A DNA stretch of 19,036 bases from Flavipsychrobacter sp964461535 (lineage in GTDB: Bacteria > Bacteroidota > Bacteroidia > Chitinophagales > Chitinophagaceae): positions 1 to 19,036 of the forward strand of contig CAYWUY010000058.1 in the NCBI GenBank assembly GCA_964461535.1, in the 5' to 3' direction. Every line of letters starts with the position of its first letter. Position 1 is the first letter of the stretch. The translations under genes were made by a program, and so were the position numbers. Positions 15,512 through 19,036 of this stretch are shown here, in pieces. Under the pieces are notes generated by a model that saw nothing but the letters and a program-made list of their open reading frames with translations, ran no database searches and had not been told where the DNA came from.

Positions 15512-17755
15512 TTAGAACTTTAGTGTAATGCCTGCAAGCATATTGAATTTAGCTTGTGGGTAATAGTAGTTGACAGTGGTGGTGCTACCTCCGTATATGT
15601 ATGAATAGGTATATCCATTGTTGCTGTAAGCCTCGCCAAATATGTTGTTTAAGGCTAGGCTAGCTACTACTTCTTTAAAAGGTTTTACAGCTATTCCGTA
15701 TCTTATTAAAACGTTTACATACTTAAAAGCATCTAGCTTTCTATTGTTGTCGCTAGTGTTATCTAAATATTGATCACCTACGTATTTGCCGCTTACATCA
15801 ATGTTTAGTTGCCCGTGTTTGCCGTCAAGCAGTGTGCTACCGATAGTAAGGCTAGAAACTATATTTGGCGAGAATGCAATGTCTTTTGTGCCATGCATTA
15901 CCAAACGTTGTCCCGTACTGTCGTAGTTATCTATATATTCTTTTGCATCTTTTATTTTGTTTTGCGAGAATGTAACATTACCCAATACTCTAAAAAAGCG
16001 ACATGGTATATAGCTGCCTTGCAATTCTAAACCTGCACGATAGCTGTTTTTTACATTAGTTTGAGTGTATGCACCTACATCATTGATTTGTCCGGTAAGA
16101 ACTAATTGATTGAAGTAATCCATATAATATAGGTTAGCGCTGGCTGCCCATTTACTGCTATTTATTTCATAGCCTGCCTCATAGTCGGTAAGGTGTTCAG
16201 ACTTAGGTAGTGTGGCGGCTGTTTCAAAAGCATCTCTATTGGGTTCTCTGTTAGCTACAGCCACAGATGCATAAGCTCGTTGCGCATAGCGATAGCTATT
16301 GCCTATTTTATAGTTGATGCCTGCTTTAGGATTGAAGAAGTCAAAGTTTACATTGTGTCGTAGCGTTGGGTTTTTTCTAAAGCCATTCATAAAGTAAGCA
16401 ACATTGCGATATTGCATGTCTCCGAATAAAGTTAGTCTACCAATGCTATGTTCAGCTTTAGCATAAACATTTAAGTCGTTTTTTTGTGCGTCATGCTGGT
16501 ACCATTTATAGCCTTCGGATACACCACCATTTCCTGCCCATATAACCTTACCGTAGCCCAGATTTTGAAACTGATTCCATCCTCCACCAAGCATAATGTT
16601 GGTTTTGTTTTTACTGTACTGCAAAGAGTAGGTAGTGCCGTAGTAATAGTTGTCTAAATATAGCCTGCGAATAAGCGATGTGCTAGAAACTGTATCGGTG
16701 CCATAAACAGGGCTAGGTAAGTAATAGCTGCTATAGCTCTGGTCGGTTTTGTATTCTTCGTAGTAGCCTAAGCCTCTGGTTAAAAATATACCTACGTGCC
16801 CGCTTATATAAGGTGAAAATTTATGGTCGGCAAATAGTTGGTAGTAAGTTTGGGCATAGTTATCTGTTTGATTGTTATAGAAGGTGCCATCTTCTTTCAT
16901 GCCAAGTTCGTTGTAAGTACGGTTGGTTTTAAGGCTGTCTAAAGGAACGCCATTCCATGCCTGTCCGGTTTTTTCGGAACCGGGCATGAATAAAAATTTG
17001 AATGAGGTGTTTTTATTAGGAGTCCATCCCGCTACAAATTGCAGAGCTTTAAGGTCTGATGCTGAACGTTGTATATATCCGTCTGATTTGATAGCAGATA
17101 GCCTAACATCAAATTGAAAGCCTCCTTTCAGCATACCTGTTCCGGCAGATACGGTGTTTTTAAGTGTGTTGAAAGAACCGAAGCTAGAGCTAATAGTGCA
17201 GCCAGCACTATCTAGTTGACCTAAATTGCTTATACTGACTGTAGCGCCAAAAGCGCCCGCGCCGTTGGTGGATGTACCAACACCTCTTTGTATTTGTATA
17301 GAGTTGGTAGATGAGGCAAGGTCGGGGAAGTTGACATAAAATGTACCGTGAGATTCAGGGTCATTTACCGGCATGCCATTAAAGGTGACATTGATACGAG
17401 TGCCATCTGTGCCACGTATACGAATACCTGTATAACCTACGCCGGTTCCCGCATCGGAACTGACTACAGCTGAAGGTGTATTTTGTAGCAAAATAGGTAA
17501 ATCTTGACCTAGGTTATTCTTGGCTATTTCTACTTTTGTAAGTTCTGTTTTAGCAAAAGGAGCATTAGCGGCAGCTCTTACGCTACGGATTTCTACAGAT
17601 TGTAGTTCGTTTACTTTTTTAATGCTGTCGGCAGATCTGATGATAGCTGTAGAATCATCAGAGTCGGTGCTGTCATCGACAGGAATAGATTGTGCATGTG
17701 CTGCATGCTGGGCAATAATACATGCCGTAGAGAAAAATAGTGCTTTTTTAAGCAT
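15512..17755 (-). CDS. TonB-dependent outer-membrane receptor under a TPP riboswitch, probable thiamine transporter
   Basis: 747 aa from the ATG at 17755, chosen because it opens a classical signal peptide (MLKKALFFSTACIIAQHAAHAQ). The same frame stays open 67 codons further upstream, but that stretch crosses the riboswitch and is not protein-like. After a Ser/Asp-rich segment comes a TonB-box-like region (VNELQSVEIRSVRA), the plug (ELTKVEIAKNNLGQDLPILL, IRIRGTDGTRINVTFNGMPV, IQIQRGVGTSTNGAGAFGAT) and a barrel ending in MLAGITLKF with terminal Phe. It lacks the carboxypeptidase-regulatory-like domain seen in the other receptor here. TPP-controlled TonB receptors of Bacteroidota import thiamine (for example BT2390 of Bacteroides thetaiotaomicron). 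No inner-membrane transporter such as PnuT is next to it in this window. Confidence 0.93.
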   Translation of the reverse strand: MLKKALFFSTACIIAQHAAHAQSIPVDDSTDSDDSTAIIRSADSIKKVNELQSVEIRSVRAAANAPFAKTELTKVEIAKNNLGQDLPILLQNTPSAVVSSDAGTGVGYTGIRIRGTDGTRINVTFNGMPVNDPESHGTFYVNFPDLASSTNSIQIQRGVGTSTNGAGAFGATVSISNLGQLDSAGCTISSSFGSFNTLKNTVSAGTGMLKGGFQFDVRLSAIKSDGYIQRSASDLKALQFVAGWTPNKNTSFKFLFMPGSEKTGQAWNGVPLDSLKTNRTYNELGMKEDGTFYNNQTDNYAQTYYQLFADHKFSPYISGHVGIFLTRGLGYYEEYKTDQSYSSYYLPSPVYGTDTVSSTSLIRRLYLDNYYYGTTYSLQYSKNKTNIMLGGGWNQFQNLGYGKVIWAGNGGVSEGYKWYQHDAQKNDLNVYAKAEHSIGRLTLFGDMQYRNVAYFMNGFRKNPTLRHNVNFDFFNPKAGINYKIGNSYRYAQRAYASVAVANREPNRDAFETAATLPKSEHLTDYEAGYEINSSKWAASANLYYMDYFNQLVLTGQINDVGAYTQTNVKNSYRAGLELQGSYIPCRFFRVLGNVTFSQNKIKDAKEYIDNYDSTGQRLVMHGTKDIAFSPNIVSSLTIGSTLLDGKHGQLNIDVSGKYVGDQYLDNTSDNNRKLDAFKYVNVLIRYGIAVKPFKEVVASLALNNIFGEAYSNNGYTYSYIYGGSTTTVNYYYPQAKFNMLAGITLKF

Positions 17756-17877
17756 GGCTCGAACAATTGATTTGTGAGGTAGCCATGAGACTACTTGCAA
17801 TGCTATGTATACACAATACATATACAACACTGTGCACCATGTTGCTATGCGGTGGTATACGGATACAATACAAATAA

Positions 17878-17885
17878 CGCTGAAC
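17878..17885 (-). promoter_or_regulatory. Candidate anti-aptamer element of the TPP riboswitch
   Basis: The minus-strand octamer GTTCAGCG, 32 nt downstream of the aptamer segment CGCTGAAC (17918-17925), is its exact complement. Pairing would disrupt the conserved aptamer core. No U-run terminator hairpin is visible between here and the start codon, so control is more likely at translation or through this alternative pairing. Confidence 0.5.
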
Positions 17886-17887
17886 GA

Positions 17888-17962
17888 AAAATCCCTAACC
17901 GGCATTACCCGGTCCAGGTTCAGCGGGTATGATCTCAGCCCGTAATATTCAGGCACCCCGTT
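17888..17962 (-). promoter_or_regulatory. TPP (thiamine pyrophosphate) riboswitch aptamer, THI element
   Basis: Read on the minus strand, the order of conserved blocks is GGGGTGCC, then GGCTGAGATCATACCC, CGCTGAACCTGG, and GGGTAATGCCGGTTAGGGA. These are the THI-box signatures: CUGAGA for pyrimidine binding and ACCUG...GGNUAAUGCC...GGGA for the pyrophosphate side and closing stem. The aptamer begins about 13 nt after the predicted promoter element and ends about 132 nt before the receptor ATG. TPP binding is expected to repress the receptor. Confidence 0.97.
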
Positions 17963-17974
17963 TTAATAATTGGT

Positions 17975-17983
17975 ACAAAGATA
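17975..17983 (-). promoter_or_regulatory. -7 promoter element driving the TPP riboswitch and receptor
   Basis: TATCTTTGT on the minus strand matches TAnnTTTG. The predicted start near 17968-17970 lies just ahead of the first aptamer stem, as expected for a riboswitch leader. The -33 TTG is not clear. Confidence 0.65.
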
Positions 17984-18051
17984 GGGTAATACGCACTAAA
18001 CTTAATACTATACTTTTTTAGTAGACTATAAATTATAAAAATATTGAATAA

Positions 18052-18115
18052 GTTTTGGAGTTCTTGTGTGTAACAGTTATTTTTGATATTACAGTTAACA
18101 GTAATTCTCCAAAAC
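18052..18115 (+). repeat. Inverted repeat and near-palindrome around the adhesin-like gene promoter
   Basis: The 9-base arms gttttggag (18052-18060) and ctccaaaac (18107-18115) are exact inverted copies that enclose the promoter. Inside, 18088-18105 is an 18-base near-palindrome with two mismatches, overlapping the predicted transcript start, and the 7-mer acagtta occurs at 18073 and 18091 with a variant at 18098. The layout suits an operator or mRNA 5' structure. Confidence 0.55.
18055..18085 (+). promoter_or_regulatory. Bacteroidota-type promoter (-33 TTG, -7 TATTTTTG)
   Basis: TTG at 18055-18057 and TATTTTTG at 18078-18085 are separated by 20 nt, matching the TTG-N(17-23)-TAnnTTTG consensus. 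The predicted start near 18091 gives a leader of about 35 nt. It is the best two-part promoter in the window. Confidence 0.65.
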
Positions 18116-18125
18116 ATTATTTAAA

Positions 18126-19036
18126 ATGAAAAAAACTTTATCCTTCTTGCTTCTGGGTGCCGGTTTGGCATTAGGCATGAAAGCAAATGCCCAGACGATA
18201 TTGCTTGAGACATTTGAGGGTGCATCTGAGCCCGCAGTTCCTACGGGATGGACAAACACAACAACTACTGCAGATGGTGGTAGTGGTTGGATTAGTAATT
18301 CAGGTACACTAAGTTGGGCATTATCAACTTTGCCAGCGCATACAAGATATATGTGTGTAAACAACTATGCAGATAGTGGTAACCATCCGGCATATCTTGA
18401 GTCGCCAAGTTTTAACTTGACTTCATCAGCAAATCCATATTTATCAGTTGATTTTTATTTTCATAGAGCACAGCTAGTAGCATCTGCCGGTGGAACTAAA
18501 GAAAGAGCGTGGATAGATGTAAGCTCAACAGGCGGTTCTACATGGACAACTGTAGATAGCTTTGAGGCATCTTTAAATGCAGATAACAGTGCTTATGCAT
18601 GGAAAACGAAGTATGTAAATCTTTCGGCTTATGCCGGTATGCCAAATGTTAAAGTGAGATTTGTATATACTGATAATGGCCGTAGATTAATAGGCTGTGC
18701 GGTAGATAATTTCGAAGTGTTTAACGCACAAGATAAAGATATATGGGTACAGGCTGCAACACCTGCAACCGGCGACCCTGCTGCTGCATACAAACCAGTA
18801 GGCGGTAATTTTACTTTTGGTGGTACAGCATTTAACAAAGGTACTTCTACCATTTCTTCAATGACTGTGTATTACCAAGTAGGTGCTGCCGCTCCTGTAT
18901 CATCAGTAGTATCTGTGTCTATACCATCAATGACAAGTGCCGCATTTACATGTTCAACTCCATATAGTGTAACAGCTGTAGGTGCTTTAAATGTAAAAGT
19001 TTGGGCAGTAGTATCAGGCGATCCAGTTCATACAAA
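18126..19036 (+). CDS. Secreted cleaved-adhesin-like protein, 3' partial
   Basis: The frame is open for 303 codons and runs off the window. Signal peptide MKKTLSFLLLGAGLALGMKANAQ (~23 aa). Residues ~27-200 look like a cleaved-adhesin / MAM-like jelly-roll domain: LLETFEGASEPAVPTGWTN near the start, a Gly/Ser-rich stretch, HPAYLESPSFNL and YLSVDFYFHRA, then STGGSTWTTVDSFEA, VNLSAYAGMPNVKVRFVYTD and IGCAVDNFEVF. A second beta domain starts near 205 (DIWVQAATPATGDPAA). Such proteins in Bacteroidota are usually exported by the type IX system through a C-terminal signal, which would lie beyond this window. Adhesion or a carried enzyme activity cannot be told apart from the visible part. Confidence 0.85.
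   Translation, partial: MKKTLSFLLLGAGLALGMKANAQTILLETFEGASEPAVPTGWTNTTTTADGGSGWISNSGTLSWALSTLPAHTRYMCVNNYADSGNHPAYLESPSFNLTSSANPYLSVDFYFHRAQLVASAGGTKERAWIDVSSTGGSTWTTVDSFEASLNADNSAYAWKTKYVNLSAYAGMPNVKVRFVYTDNGRRLIGCAVDNFEVFNAQDKDIWVQAATPATGDPAAAYKPVGGNFTFGGTAFNKGTSTISSMTVYYQVGAAAPVSSVVSVSIPSMTSAAFTCSTPYSVTAVGALNVKVWAVVSGDPVHT

Overview
The window looks like a chromosomal segment of a Bacteroidota bacterium, most likely from the Chitinophagaceae/Chitinophagales side. Four things point there: a fused ccoNO gene with single-haem CcoP, promoter-like TAnnTTTG boxes instead of sigma70 -10/-35 boxes with Shine-Dalgarno sites, several TonB-dependent receptors (one with an N-terminal carboxypeptidase-regulatory-like domain), and a cleaved-adhesin type secreted protein. 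Isoleucine is written mostly with ATA (15 of 18 codons in pdxJ). No phage, IS, CRISPR, tRNA or rRNA is visible.

Region 1 (1-5050, + strand) is the end of a cbb3 cytochrome oxidase operon: ccoN-ccoO fusion (5' end cut by the window), ccoQ-like small subunit, ccoP, ccoG, ccoH and a SafE/DsbD-like membrane protein, closed by a hairpin terminator. Together these form a high-affinity terminal oxidase with its copper-reduction and assembly factors. Region 2 (5128-9923) holds single genes: a beta-CASP metallo-beta-lactamase RNase-like protein (+), a CstB-like persulfide dioxygenase/rhodanese fusion (-), pdxJ for vitamin B6 synthesis (+), and a solitary Mrr-type restriction endonuclease (-). Convergent pairs are separated by shared hairpins.

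Region 3 (about 10110-13560, + strand) is a three-gene unit: a small His/Cys-rich exported protein ending in an RGPP motif, a ZnuD/FecA-like TonB-dependent receptor, and a lipoprotein of the family often labelled 'type 1 periplasmic binding fold'. I read it as a metal-ion acquisition module and the best candidate here for a poorly described system. Region 4 (13611-15417, + strand) is a pair of ferritin-like proteins, both with twin-arginine signals, the first also with a lipobox.

Region 5 (15454-17983, - strand) is a TonB-dependent receptor behind a clear TPP riboswitch, so very probably an outer-membrane thiamine transporter. Its leader carries an 8-nt sequence complementary to the aptamer core, a plausible expression switch. 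Region 6 (18055-19036, + strand) is a promoter with unusual palindromes followed by a secreted cleaved-adhesin-like protein that runs off the window end.
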